A DNA stretch of 64,000 nucleotides from UBA7236 sp035439505 (lineage in GTDB: Bacteria > Bacteroidota > Bacteroidia > Chitinophagales > BACL12): the NCBI GenBank assembly GCA_035439505.1, contig DAORKJ010000012.1, forward strand, positions 1-64,000, read 5' to 3'. The notes under the pieces were generated by a model, which saw only the letters and a program-made list of their open reading frames with translations, had not been told where the DNA came from and ran no database searches. Positions 8,857 through 18,415 of this stretch are shown here, in pieces (position 1 is the stretch's first letter; every line of letters starts with the position of its first letter). A program made the translations under genes and the position numbers.

Positions 8857-10182
8857 TCATTTAATAGAATTCATCTGATAGTACCCTATCATTCTATCAT
8901 AACCAACACTGAAGTCATGTTGGTATACCAGGAGTGAATAGTCGTTTTCAGTTTCAAAACTATTTCCCTCGGTATAGGTGAAATCGGCAAATGAAGTTCC
9001 AATTGAACGAACAGCATATGCATAATTGTAATAACCTTGCTTTAGGTACAGTTTGCCTATATATTGTTGCTTGTCGAAATCATAGGTCATTTTGTTGAGT
9101 GGGGTCATTGAATTGTTGCTTAACTCACCAAATATATACACATCACCCGAAGTAATCATGTAGGGATATTGTAAAACAAAATTAACCCAGGCGTAATCAC
9201 CTTCGGTTTCAACATTGTTTGCCAGGTCGGCATGAATTACATACTGACCATTTGCATCTTTCTCAAAAAAATACTTTTGATAAACTTTACTTTCATCAGT
9301 ATTTACATATACCTGGTAACTGCCAGCTTCTTTTTCAATTTTGACGATACGGTCAGATTGAAATTTAAGCGTTTTGGTATCAAAACGTCGATATTCTTTC
9401 CCCGCAGGAAAAACTATATCGTCAATATCGTAATACAGCATGTCGTTGGATATCAAACGGGGTTTAATATCATACTTGATATTATCAAACCGGCCATTTT
9501 GCATTAAACTGACCTTCATTTCATCAAATGCGGCTCCAATATCCAGATTGCGAATATCAATTGTAAAGTTGATTTCCTGATATTCGTTACGATAGGGTAT
9601 TAAATTGGGTCGGTAAACATCCCCATTGATGGCAACCATTTCTTCCCTAACAAAAAAACGTTTGACAATTACGGGCTTATCCCGATTGTCTTCTTCCCAT
9701 ACCTTTATTACATAATTACCACTTAGTCTAAACTGCACATCATTGTTCGGGAAGGTTAAACTGTAGTGGGTGTACTTTTGTAATGTGGCAAATGAAAAGC
9801 TGTAATAGTCAATTCTATTCTCTTCAAATCCTTCAATATAATCATAACTACTCAATTCACTACTTTCCCATTGTTGTGTGCAATGTTCAAATGTATAATA
9901 ATAGTTTTTTACTCCTCCTGATAAATCATCAAAGCCAAACTTGAACTGATCGTCTGACTGTAACAAAATAACAGGGGATGCTAATTCAAGGTCGGAGCGA
10001 TTGAGTTGCACCGTTTTAATAAAGGGGTCATTTATTTGCTCAGCTAAGGGATGTATCGTATTGTTTTTAGTAATCGTGTCCACTAACATACCAACCTCAT
10101 TTTGCCCAAAAGTAGTACACCTATATATATATAGGTGTAAAATCACAAAAATCAATATCTTGAATTTATTGAGCAATACCAT
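8857..10182 (-). CDS. Type IX secretion system plug protein (DUF5103 family)
   Basis: This ~441-residue secreted protein has an N-terminal signal peptide (hydrophobic ILIFVILHLYIYR, cleaved after ...TTFGQ). The DUF5103 hallmarks are IKTVQLNRSDLELASPVI, FGFDDLSGGVKNYYYTFEHC, a DYIEGFEENRIDYYSFSF-like block, and RLSGNYVIKVWEE. In Flavobacterium the plug protein of this family sits on the periplasmic face of the SprA translocon and closes the channel when PorV is absent. The ATG at 10182 is preferred over an in-frame GTG at 10188. No other T9SS core gene is adjacent. The many sorting-domain proteins in this window would be its system's cargo. Confidence 0.85.
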   Translation of the reverse strand: MVLLNKFKILIFVILHLYIYRCTTFGQNEVGMLVDTITKNNTIHPLAEQINDPFIKTVQLNRSDLELASPVILLQSDDQFKFGFDDLSGGVKNYYYTFEHCTQQWESSELSSYDYIEGFEENRIDYYSFSFATLQKYTHYSLTFPNNDVQFRLSGNYVIKVWEEDNRDKPVIVKRFFVREEMVAINGDVYRPNLIPYRNEYQEINFTIDIRNLDIGAAFDEMKVSLMQNGRFDNIKYDIKPRLISNDMLYYDIDDIVFPAGKEYRRFDTKTLKFQSDRIVKIEKEAGSYQVYVNTDESKVYQKYFFEKDANGQYVIHADLANNVETEGDYAWVNFVLQYPYMITSGDVYIFGELSNNSMTPLNKMTYDFDKQQYIGKLYLKQGYYNYAYAVRSIGTSFADFTYTEGNSFETENDYSLLVYQHDFSVGYDRMIGYYQMNSIK

Positions 10183-10241
10183 ATGCACGCAATTAAGATG
10201 CCAATATAATTATAGACCTTTGCATTTAAAACTATTTGGTT

Positions 10242-11027
10242 ATGAATATTTCAGTGGAAGCTAAACTTGAAGCCTTTAAACGCCTCCTGAACATTATGGA
10301 TGATTTGCGTAGTTTATGCCCTTGGGACAAAAAACAAACAATTCATACCTTGCGAAATTTGACTATTGAGGAAACGTATGAATTAGCCGAGTCGATAACG
10401 GCAAACGACTGGCAGGGTATAAAAGAAGAATTAGGTGATGTTTTGCTGCACATGATTTTTTATAGTAAAATAGGTGAGGAGCAGGAACAGTTTTCGATAG
10501 CTGATGTATTAAATGCACAATGTGAAAAATTGATTCACCGCCATCCACACATATATGGTGATGTTAAAGTGAAAGATGAAGAGGAAGTAAAAAAGAATTG
10601 GGAGCAATTAAAATTAAAAGAGGGTAAAAAATCAGTCCTGCAAGGTGTTCCACAGGGATTGCCGGCAATGATTAAAGCGTTTCGCATTCAGGAAAAAGCA
10701 GCGCAGGTGAAATTTGAATGGGAAAATACGCAACAGGTTTGGAATAAAGTGGAAGAAGAAATGATGGAGTTAAAGGAAGTATTTTCAACTCCTGATTATG
10801 ATAAACTTAGGTTGGAAGATGAGTTTGGTGACTTGATGTTTTCGATGATTAATCTATCGAGGTTTATTCATATTGACCCGGAAAATGCACTTGAACGTAC
10901 AAATAAAAAGTTTATACATAGGTTTCAATACATTGAGGCAAAGGCTCTAGAGCAAAACAAATCTTTAAAGGAAATGACCCTGGAAGAAATGGATGCACTT
11001 TGGAATGAAGCAAAGTTGCAGGGGTAA
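10242..11027 (+). CDS. mazG: Nucleoside triphosphate pyrophosphohydrolase MazG
   Basis: MazG hydrolyses (d)NTPs to NMP and PPi, cleaning the nucleotide pool. The 261-residue length matches the two-domain E. coli-type enzyme. The first domain shows EEtyE (E43, E44, E47) followed by EELGD (E63-D66), the EExxE...ExxD metal-binding signature. The second domain repeats this pattern (EEEMMELKEVF ... EDEFGDLMFS). CPWDKKQT near the N-terminus is typical. I chose the ATG at 10242; a TTG two codons earlier is in frame. It is divergent from the plug-protein gene, and its stop codon directly abuts the stop of the convergent sulfotransferase gene. Confidence 0.95.
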   Translation: MNISVEAKLEAFKRLLNIMDDLRSLCPWDKKQTIHTLRNLTIEETYELAESITANDWQGIKEELGDVLLHMIFYSKIGEEQEQFSIADVLNAQCEKLIHRHPHIYGDVKVKDEEEVKKNWEQLKLKEGKKSVLQGVPQGLPAMIKAFRIQEKAAQVKFEWENTQQVWNKVEEEMMELKEVFSTPDYDKLRLEDEFGDLMFSMINLSRFIHIDPENALERTNKKFIHRFQYIEAKALEQNKSLKEMTLEEMDALWNEAKLQG

Positions 11028-11735
11028 TTATTGAGTGGATTCTATATGATACCCTAATTTTGGTAATAAGCCTGTATCCAGTAAAGTGTTTATAATTACA
11101 AAATCTTCAGGGGTTATTTTTTGAAGATAGGATTTATGGAGAAAGGCATCCTTTTTATCGGAAGTAAATCTGCGAGAAGCATATACCTTTTTTGTAGTTT
11201 TTATTTTTTCTCGAACCGGAAGATCAAGTGCATTGGCAATTTTTTGTAATACTCGTTCAGGGTTGGTTAACGCTTCTGCATATTGGATAAATACTATACG
11301 TTTATTTGCTGCAGCAAAATCCATCCATTTACCATAAAATAAATTGTATTCTTCTATATAATGGTAAGGAGGTTTTGGCCAGTTGTTTTTTTTACTCCAA
11401 CCTATATAACTGGTATACCAACTATAAGGGTCTTTCGACATAATGAGATAAACATCAGGTGCTTCAAAGGGTAACGCTTTTTCGAAATCGGCAAACTGTT
11501 GATAATGTTCGTTGTTGTAAAATTGTGGTTCAGGTATACATAATTTTTTATCGTACAACCTGTAATGTTTATGTATTATTTCATTTCTAACCGGCCCATT
11601 TACAAATTTACAAGAGGGATAATTCAATTGAATTAGTGTTTCAAGATAGTTAGTGCCACTGCGTTGCAAGCCATACAATAAAATGCGTTTTGTTGGAAGT
11701 TTTTTTCCGAAAACTGATTGCAACCAGGTAATCAT
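11028..11735 (-). CDS. Sulfotransferase-like protein (P-loop, PAPS type)
   Basis: This 235-residue protein resembles sulfotransferases, which move sulfate from PAPS to sugars, lipids or other acceptors. The N-terminal P-loop-like motif GLQRSGTNYLE (residues 22-32) fits the 5'-phosphosulfate loop, and SKDPYSWYTSY fits the 3'-phosphate region. IVFIQYAEALTNPERVLQKIANALDLP is the common helix after the last core strand. The acceptor is unknown and no PAPS-synthesis gene is nearby. Its stop codon (TTA on the plus strand, 11028-11030) directly follows the mazG stop with no spacer. Horizontal acquisition is possible but not shown by the sequence. Confidence 0.7.
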   Translation of the reverse strand: MITWLQSVFGKKLPTKRILLYGLQRSGTNYLETLIQLNYPSCKFVNGPVRNEIIHKHYRLYDKKLCIPEPQFYNNEHYQQFADFEKALPFEAPDVYLIMSKDPYSWYTSYIGWSKKNNWPKPPYHYIEEYNLFYGKWMDFAAANKRIVFIQYAEALTNPERVLQKIANALDLPVREKIKTTKKVYASRRFTSDKKDAFLHKSYLQKITPEDFVIINTLLDTGLLPKLGYHIESTQ

Positions 11736-11767
11736 ATACTGCGAAGATAGTGGGAATTTACAACAAC

Positions 11768-11795
11768 AAAAAAGTCCGCCGAAGCGGACTTTAAA
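11768..11795 (-). terminator. Terminator of the TonB-dependent receptor gene
   Basis: The perfect 9-bp arms AAAGTCCGC (11771-11779) and GCGGACTTT (11784-11792) close on a CGAA tetraloop. The plus-strand A-run before it gives the minus-strand T-tract. It is 25 bases past the receptor stop. Confidence 0.85.
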
Positions 11796-11819
11796 TATAG
11801 CGGGTATTTCAAATGTAAC

Positions 11820-14750
11820 TTAAAACGACTTAGTAATTTTAAAGAAGTAGGAACTACCCATTTTAGGGGCTCCAACAAAATACTGCTGTTCGTGATTATA
11901 TAAATTGGTAACCAATAAAGTAAACTGAGTATCTTTTATATAGTCCGGTGTGTAATTTAAGGTAAGATCAAGGTCATGGATTTCTTCAACAGTACCAACG
12001 TATGCACCAGAGTTTGCAGGGAATGAAGATTGCCAACGGAAATTCAACCCTACGTTTAAATCTATTTTTGGGATATCATAAAATCCGCGAACCGACAATT
12101 TATTTTTTGGTGCATTCAAACCAACATATCCTAATTGTGCTCCCGGTAATTCAACTGAATCCTTATCTACCCAAGAATAAGAAAATTGCATGGTCAGGTC
12201 ATCGTTCACATACCAACTCATTCCTAAATCGGCACCAAATACTGAAATATCTCCAAGATTAACATACGTAACATATTTTGCACCGTTTGGATATTCCATT
12301 GGTGAAACTGTTCCAACCGGTAAACCTGCACCTGCAGCAAGCACTAAATTGATAAATTCATCTACACCAGTTCCATCGTTATTACCTCCGTAAGCAGGGT
12401 TATCATCTAAAGTTGCTGTTACAATATCGGCTAAGTTGTCGTTATAGCCAACTGTATCATAAAAATTCTCCAGAATAATTGGTGTAACGTATGCAGCTAA
12501 CTCAGCACCATCGATAAATACGTTTGGTGTGATGTCAGTAAGCGGGCTCACATAATCCTGAATCATATTATAATATACATCTACCATCATAAATACTTTA
12601 TCGTTAAATAAAGAACCTTTCCAACCTAATTCTATAGTATTAGTTGCCGAGTTTTTGATAGCGGAGTAATCGGTAATATTTTTTTCGTCAATCGGATCAA
12701 ATTCTTCGGTAGTTAAATTTAATGCGGCAACACTATTGCCATATACATCAATTGAGTCAGGTAACCATGCAACAAGCGCAGGTCCTAAACCCGGAATGGT
12801 ATTATTGAAGGCAGTTTCTAATAAACCTTTTGTTGCTTCCCAGATAACGTTATTTATTTCATAACCATCGTCTAAAGAAAAATAATGGTCTGATTCATAC
12901 CCTAAAAATTCGGCATATGGTGATGTAAATTGCGGTAATCCCATATCATCATAAGAATAATGGAAACCATCGCGGTTACCAATTGCATAAAGCGGCATAT
13001 TAGGCACATAGTCAGAACCAAGATATCCCTGGAATAATGCTGCATAACCTGTTAAATCACCGAGTTGCAATATATCCAAATTCAGGTTGTTAGAACTTGG
13101 AGCAGAAAACGAGCGGTTATACGTTAAGCGGAATGTATTTTTATTATTTGCTTTATATACAGCTGCAGCGCGTGGTGAAAAGAATGGTTGATCCACGAAA
13201 TTGTGGTAATCATAACGCATGGCACCAATTAAATTAAATTTGGTAGCTACAGCATAATCAGCCTGTATATAAGCACCTGCTTCTAAAATATTATCGTCTT
13301 CTTCATTTTTACCATTAATGGTATTTTCAGTATCCGGTGCAGTGTAAATACCATCAGCACCATACACCAAGTTCAGTTTTTTATTCATCAACTCATCACC
13401 ATGTTGTAATTGGCCAACATATTGTTTTGAATGGTCGATAATTAAATCTCCGGTTCTGAATAAATAAGTATCACCGGCATCACTACCATTGATAAAAGCT
13501 TGTGCAAACCATCCTTTGTATAAATATCTGGCTTGTGCATAATAATATTTCCAGTTGATAGCCTGACCTGCGCCGATACCGGTTAATTCGATACCATCGT
13601 TTTCGGTCATACCGCCACTAAATATTAATTCTCCTGAATTTTTCAATTTATAATCGAACCGTAAATCAAGACCAATTTTTTGAATATGATGATTGCGAAT
13701 ATTATCAATGGTATCACCAACATTAACGCGACCTTCTGCGGTTTGGTAACCTAATTGAATTTGAGCAGGCTCAAAAGGGTCATCATATAACCAATCCGTT
13801 CCATCTAAATAGGTGAAGAGGATTTTATATCCGAATTTGTCGTTAATTTTTCCTGAATGTCTGAATGATGCAGTATAAAACATCCTGTCACCAATATTGT
13901 CATAATCAAAAAGCGGCGTATAATCAGCATATATATTACCGGTTGCAGGATCTATAGGATTACTAATCAATATCGTATCACTCATTTTACTTCTGAAACC
14001 TAAACCAATTGATGCGGTGGTCATATACGGTTTTTCTTGTGCCAACGGCGATTTTGTTATCATATGACAAACACCATTTGAACAGTTTGGACCATAAAGC
14101 GCAGAGGCCGGACCACGCAATATTTCAATTCGCTCAAGGTCGATATTATCGGTTGGGATAAAAGTGGCTACGTTGGCTCTTAAACTTGGCACTGCAGCAT
14201 ATCTATTATCCACCATAGTTAATAGTGAACCCGAAAAGATATTGTTAAACCCACGCACAACTACGTTGGTTTGCACTAATCCTGTATTAATAATGTCAAC
14301 TCCCGGAACACCTTTAAGGTTAGCCATTGGAGTAACTGCGGCAGTATTTTTCAGCTGTTCAGGAGAAATTAATGTTATAGAAGCTGGCGCATCCAATATT
14401 TTTTCCTGACGACGAGAGGCACTCACTACAATTGCATCCAAGTTATAATCGGCAGTCACCATTTTAACTGTAATGTTACTTTGGGTCCCGATTACCACTT
14501 CCTGGGTAGTAAAACCAAGGCTGCTAATAACAAGTGTGGTTACATTATCGCCAACACTGAGGCTAAACTTTCCATCTAAATCTGTTGCTTTGCCCGTGGT
14601 TGGGTCTTCTTTGGCAATTACAGAGGCGCCCGGAATAGGCTGGTTATTACCTCCATCGAGCACAACTCCTGTAACTGTGCGGGTTTGAGCCCCCAGTTGG
14701 AGGGAAGCACACATTGCAAAAATGGTAATTAGTGTAAAAATTTTTCTCAT
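11820..14750 (-). CDS. TonB-dependent outer-membrane receptor
   Basis: This 976-residue receptor imports an unknown ligand across the outer membrane using TonB energy. The order is: signal peptide (to ~22), a CarboxypepD_reg-like beta-sandwich (RTVTGVVLDGGNNQPIPGASV, ~24-105), a plug domain (~107-235, with VVVRGFNN and IERIEILRGPASALYG-like motifs) and a 22-strand-type barrel ending in aromatic F. It has no SusD neighbour, so it is unlikely to be a SusC glycan transporter; a siderophore, cobalamin or peptide receptor is possible. The plug motif here reads YGPNCSNGVCHMITK, with two cysteines (C223, C228) at positions usually occupied by small residues. It is monocistronic with its own terminator. 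Confidence 0.88.
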   Translation of the reverse strand: MRKIFTLITIFAMCASLQLGAQTRTVTGVVLDGGNNQPIPGASVIAKEDPTTGKATDLDGKFSLSVGDNVTTLVISSLGFTTQEVVIGTQSNITVKMVTADYNLDAIVVSASRRQEKILDAPASITLISPEQLKNTAAVTPMANLKGVPGVDIINTGLVQTNVVVRGFNNIFSGSLLTMVDNRYAAVPSLRANVATFIPTDNIDLERIEILRGPASALYGPNCSNGVCHMITKSPLAQEKPYMTTASIGLGFRSKMSDTILISNPIDPATGNIYADYTPLFDYDNIGDRMFYTASFRHSGKINDKFGYKILFTYLDGTDWLYDDPFEPAQIQLGYQTAEGRVNVGDTIDNIRNHHIQKIGLDLRFDYKLKNSGELIFSGGMTENDGIELTGIGAGQAINWKYYYAQARYLYKGWFAQAFINGSDAGDTYLFRTGDLIIDHSKQYVGQLQHGDELMNKKLNLVYGADGIYTAPDTENTINGKNEEDDNILEAGAYIQADYAVATKFNLIGAMRYDYHNFVDQPFFSPRAAAVYKANNKNTFRLTYNRSFSAPSSNNLNLDILQLGDLTGYAALFQGYLGSDYVPNMPLYAIGNRDGFHYSYDDMGLPQFTSPYAEFLGYESDHYFSLDDGYEINNVIWEATKGLLETAFNNTIPGLGPALVAWLPDSIDVYGNSVAALNLTTEEFDPIDEKNITDYSAIKNSATNTIELGWKGSLFNDKVFMMVDVYYNMIQDYVSPLTDITPNVFIDGAELAAYVTPIILENFYDTVGYNDNLADIVTATLDDNPAYGGNNDGTGVDEFINLVLAAGAGLPVGTVSPMEYPNGAKYVTYVNLGDISVFGADLGMSWYVNDDLTMQFSYSWVDKDSVELPGAQLGYVGLNAPKNKLSVRGFYDIPKIDLNVGLNFRWQSSFPANSGAYVGTVEEIHDLDLTLNYTPDYIKDTQFTLLVTNLYNHEQQYFVGAPKMGSSYFFKITKSF

Positions 14751-14953
14751 GAGCTGAGGGTTTGTTTAAGTTGGATTAATGGTTTGGTTGCTATTTTTAC
14801 ATCAAATTGGTCACAACCTACATTGTTGTTTAATCGTTTATATATCACCAAAAATAGTAAAATGATAGATAATATAGCCCGATTATTGTATGTAAGCCAA
14901 TGCCAATATAGGGAGAAAATTAAATTATTGGTACGAAATAATAAAATTCTAAG

Positions 14954-17900
14954 TTGTTGAAAAGAAATACTTTAGGCTTTATTTTAGGCTTATTACTGGT
15001 TTTTTCGGTAGTAGCCTCCTATATTTTAATTCGTCAAACACAGCGGAATTTGGAAATTACCGCAGCAGTTGAACGTATTGAAAAGGAATATCAACAGTTA
15101 GAAAATGAAATCATTGCTACCATTTCAGATGAAGTTATAATCAGTAACCTGATTACCGATAGTTATACATTCGAGGTATTTTCTCAGCTTGCTGCCAAAC
15201 CTTATGGTTTAATTGTATATGAACAGGATAGTGCGATTATATGGACCAATAATTTTATTACGCCGGTTAAAGCGCAAATGGTGTATAACGATGCACCGCT
15301 TTTTATTTCAGAAACGAATGGTGAGTATATTATTTTTCAACACGACTTCCCCGGCAATATTCATGTTATTGGATTTTTACCTCTGCAGTTCGATTTCGGC
15401 ATAAAAAATAAATACCTAAATCATGTTAAAACACCAGGTATTCAAATACCTGAGCATTTAATTTTACAACCACGGGCAGATGAAAATACTGTTGCTGTGC
15501 ATGCCGGAAATGGTAATGCACTATTTTATATATCTGCAAATCCTGAAGTACCGCCTGTACCGGAATACACTCATGTATTATATATCTTATTAGGAATTTC
15601 ACTTATTCTATTATTAATAATAGTGTACTTTCTTGCTAAATGGATTGTAAGTAAATTTAACAGGCTAACAGGAATTGTGATGCTTTTGGTTATCCTTGTT
15701 GCTATTTATTGGTTAATCGATTCCCTTTTATTTCAACAAGTTTTTGGTTATTTGCCTTTATTTGATCCTCAATATTATGGTTCACCGGGTATTGCCGACT
15801 CCACCGGTGATTTACTTATAAAAACAATATTACTTTTTTGTTTCGCATTATTCTTTTCTAACTTTTTTTATGTCAAATTACCGGCAACAAAAAGTACGAT
15901 TTCAAAAGTTGCTATCCTTTTCATTGGAGTGTTATTAGTTGCCTTGTCATTGCTTACGGGTCAAATTTTCAGGAGTTTGATTATGGACTCTTCCATATCA
16001 TTTAATATCAACAACTTTTTCTCATTAGACTATTTCAGTTTTGTAGGGTTTTTATGCATTTCTATTTTATTGCTAAGTTATTTTTTTATTAGCATCAGAT
16101 GTGTGGAAATCATGGTTCGTGGAAATAATAATAAATACCAGTTTGCCCTTATCGTTTTTGGAATCGGCCTATTGGCAATTGCCCTTCAAAAGCTTACAGG
16201 ACGGGCAATGCAACCTGATATGGTAGTGCTGGTTACAGGTTTTGTGCTTATCAGAATTTTTTTACTCAGCAAAAAAATCGGGACAAGAAGTTTGGGTGGA
16301 ATGATGATTTGGTTAATCTTCTTTTCATCATTTAGTGCTTATGTGTTTCATACTTCAATTACGCATAAAGAAGACGAAACTAAACGATTATTTGCATTAA
16401 AAAAGTCGATAGAAAAAGACCCGATTACAGAATATTTATTTAGTGGAATTGAAGCAAGTGTGGTTAAACAACTTGCCATGCAAGGGGTAACACGCGACAA
16501 TGAAGAGAAAATTAGACCTGGTGTCATCAATCAAATTCGCCAGGACCTGCAATCTAATTATTTTAAAAAATATGCCACCGATATATTTGTATTTAAAAAT
16601 GACACGGCATTAATTAGCACCAATAACGAAATAGTCCCAACCCGTTATGCATTTATTGATGCTATAGAAAACAACGGAGAATTCACCTCCGCAGAAAATT
16701 TGTATTTTATTAATGACTACACAGGTAATTATTATTATTTGGCAGAACTAGCTGTGCGCAACGATAGCGGAAGTCAGTTTATGGCTTATTTGAGGATGGT
16801 GCCTAAAAAATTTACCGGTGAAAGTATTTATCCTGAATTATTGATTGATGATGATTTAAGAACATCTGCAAGTTTTGTAAACTTTGACTATGCTATATAT
16901 AATGACCATACACTTTCTGAGCGGGAAGGTGAATATTCCTACCCATTAATGGATATTTTTTACATGAATAAAGATGTAGAAAGTTTAACCGTAAAACAAA
17001 ATGGATACAGTCATTATATTTACAAGGTTACAGAAAATAAAAAAGTGGTAGTATCCATACCAGAAGAAAATTGGTTTCAACCCATTTCGATTTTCTCTTA
17101 TTTATTTTTCTTTTATCTAATTTTCCTTGTTATTATTTTGTTGTTGGAATGGTTGTCACGTGTAGTTCAGGGCAACCTAGTATTTAAGGAATGGCTCAAC
17201 GCTTCACTTCAAAATAAAATACAAACATCAGTTATTAGCTTAATAATATTTGCATTTATAATGATGGGGGTGGCAACCATTTATTACATTGCCAATCAAT
17301 ATAATTTCTCCCACAAACAACGGTTATTGAGCAAAATAGAAGGAGTGCAAACCAATATCGATGTATTGTTTAACGACAATAGAAAAAAAGCCGGACAGGA
17401 TGGAATTAAGTCGCAACAATTAAAAAAAATTGGTAACCGTGTAGCTGAACTTTCTGAAATTCATGAGATGGATATCAATATTTATGGTCCCGGTGGTGAT
17501 TTAGTGGCCTCATCCCAACCCGATATTTTTGATAAAGGACTTGTCTCTAAAAAAATGCAACCATTGGCATATTTCAAAATGAGTTGCGANNNNNNNNNNN
17601 NNNNNNNNNNNNNNNNNNNNNNNNNNNNNNNNNNNNNNNNNNNNNNNNNNNNNNNNNNNNNNNNNNNNNNNNNNNNNNNNNNNNNNNNNGAGTATAATAA
17701 AATGTTGCAGGAATTAGAAAACTCTGCCGGATTATTGGCAAAATCGGAACGAGAAAGTGCCTGGCGCGATATGGCAAAACAAGTGGCGCACGAAATTAAA
17801 AATCCATTGACGCCAATGCGATTAAGTATTCAACATTTACAAAGAGCTATTCAAACTAATGCACCTAATGTAAAAGAGTTAACATCAAAAGTTACTGATA

Positions 17901-18415
17901 CTATTTTGGAACAAATTGATAATTTAACACATATCGCATCCGAGTTTTCCAACTTCGCGGTAATGCCAAAAGCAGTAAACGAACAATTGTGTTTAAACGA
18001 TTTACTTGAAAATGTAACCGCACTTTTTAATGAGCATGATGATGTTGAAATAACACTTTCTGTACCGGATAATAAGATTGAAGTATTTGCTGATAAAAAC
18101 CAATTACTTCGCGTATTTAATAATGTTATCAAAAATGCCATACAGGCAATTCCCGATGACAGGAAAGGTGTAATTGCGATTACATTGCAAATGGCTGAAC
18201 ACCGCGCTTTGGTGAAGGTTGTAGATAATGGGAAAGGTATACCCGATTATGAAAAAGACAAAGTATTTGTTCCTAATTTTACCACAAAAAGTTCGGGCAT
18301 GGGTATAGGGTTGGCCATGTGTAAAAACATTGTTGAAAGTGCCGGTGGTTATATTTGGTTCGAAAGTAATGAAGGAGAAGGCACTACATTTTTTATTGAA
18401 TTACCAGTTATATAA
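14954..18415 (+). CDS. Large multi-pass sensor histidine kinase (interrupted by an assembly gap)
   Basis: This membrane sensor kinase starts with TTG at 14954 (or the next codon TTG at 14957); no ATG is near. After a first helix (~8-27) comes an extracytoplasmic segment to ~205. A run of roughly seven hydrophobic helices (~208-465), a second soluble segment (~470-715) and further helices near 717-740 and 768-790 follow. A 100-N gap follows residue ~878. After it come a HisKA domain with AHEIKNPLTPMRLSIQHL (His = phosphoacceptor) and a HATPase_c domain (NxxxNAIQAIP, DNGKGIPD, SSGMGIGLAM). NtrY-like kinases have the same HEIKNPLTP box. The stop overlaps the hemL start (TAATG), suggesting translational coupling. 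The signal sensed is unknown. Confidence 0.88.
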   Translation: MLKRNTLGFILGLLLVFSVVASYILIRQTQRNLEITAAVERIEKEYQQLENEIIATISDEVIISNLITDSYTFEVFSQLAAKPYGLIVYEQDSAIIWTNNFITPVKAQMVYNDAPLFISETNGEYIIFQHDFPGNIHVIGFLPLQFDFGIKNKYLNHVKTPGIQIPEHLILQPRADENTVAVHAGNGNALFYISANPEVPPVPEYTHVLYILLGISLILLLIIVYFLAKWIVSKFNRLTGIVMLLVILVAIYWLIDSLLFQQVFGYLPLFDPQYYGSPGIADSTGDLLIKTILLFCFALFFSNFFYVKLPATKSTISKVAILFIGVLLVALSLLTGQIFRSLIMDSSISFNINNFFSLDYFSFVGFLCISILLLSYFFISIRCVEIMVRGNNNKYQFALIVFGIGLLAIALQKLTGRAMQPDMVVLVTGFVLIRIFLLSKKIGTRSLGGMMIWLIFFSSFSAYVFHTSITHKEDETKRLFALKKSIEKDPITEYLFSGIEASVVKQLAMQGVTRDNEEKIRPGVINQIRQDLQSNYFKKYATDIFVFKNDTALISTNNEIVPTRYAFIDAIENNGEFTSAENLYFINDYTGNYYYLAELAVRNDSGSQFMAYLRMVPKKFTGESIYPELLIDDDLRTSASFVNFDYAIYNDHTLSEREGEYSYPLMDIFYMNKDVESLTVKQNGYSHYIYKVTENKKVVVSIPEENWFQPISIFSYLFFFYLIFLVIILLLEWLSRVVQGNLVFKEWLNASLQNKIQTSVISLIIFAFIMMGVATIYYIANQYNFSHKQRLLSKIEGVQTNIDVLFNDNRKKAGQDGIKSQQLKKIGNRVAELSEIHEMDINIYGPGGDLVASSQPDIFDKGLVSKKMQPLAYFKMSCXXXXXXXXXXXXXXXXXXXXXXXXXXXXXXXXXXEYNKMLQELENSAGLLAKSERESAWRDMAKQVAHEIKNPLTPMRLSIQHLQRAIQTNAPNVKELTSKVTDTILEQIDNLTHIASEFSNFAVMPKAVNEQLCLNDLLENVTALFNEHDDVEITLSVPDNKIEVFADKNQLLRVFNNVIKNAIQAIPDDRKGVIAITLQMAEHRALVKVVDNGKGIPDYEKDKVFVPNFTTKSSGMGIGLAMCKNIVESAGGYIWFESNEGEGTTFFIELPVI
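17590..17689. other. Assembly gap (100 N) inside the large histidine kinase
   Basis: Exactly 100 N, a placeholder size. The frame happens to stay open across it, but related kinases carry a membrane helix and a HAMP linker between the segments on each side. The true gap is therefore probably longer than 100 bases. Confidence 0.95.

Noticed and set aside
11820..14750. SusC-type glycan transporter
   Set aside because: No SusD gene is adjacent and the receptor lacks a SusC-like context.
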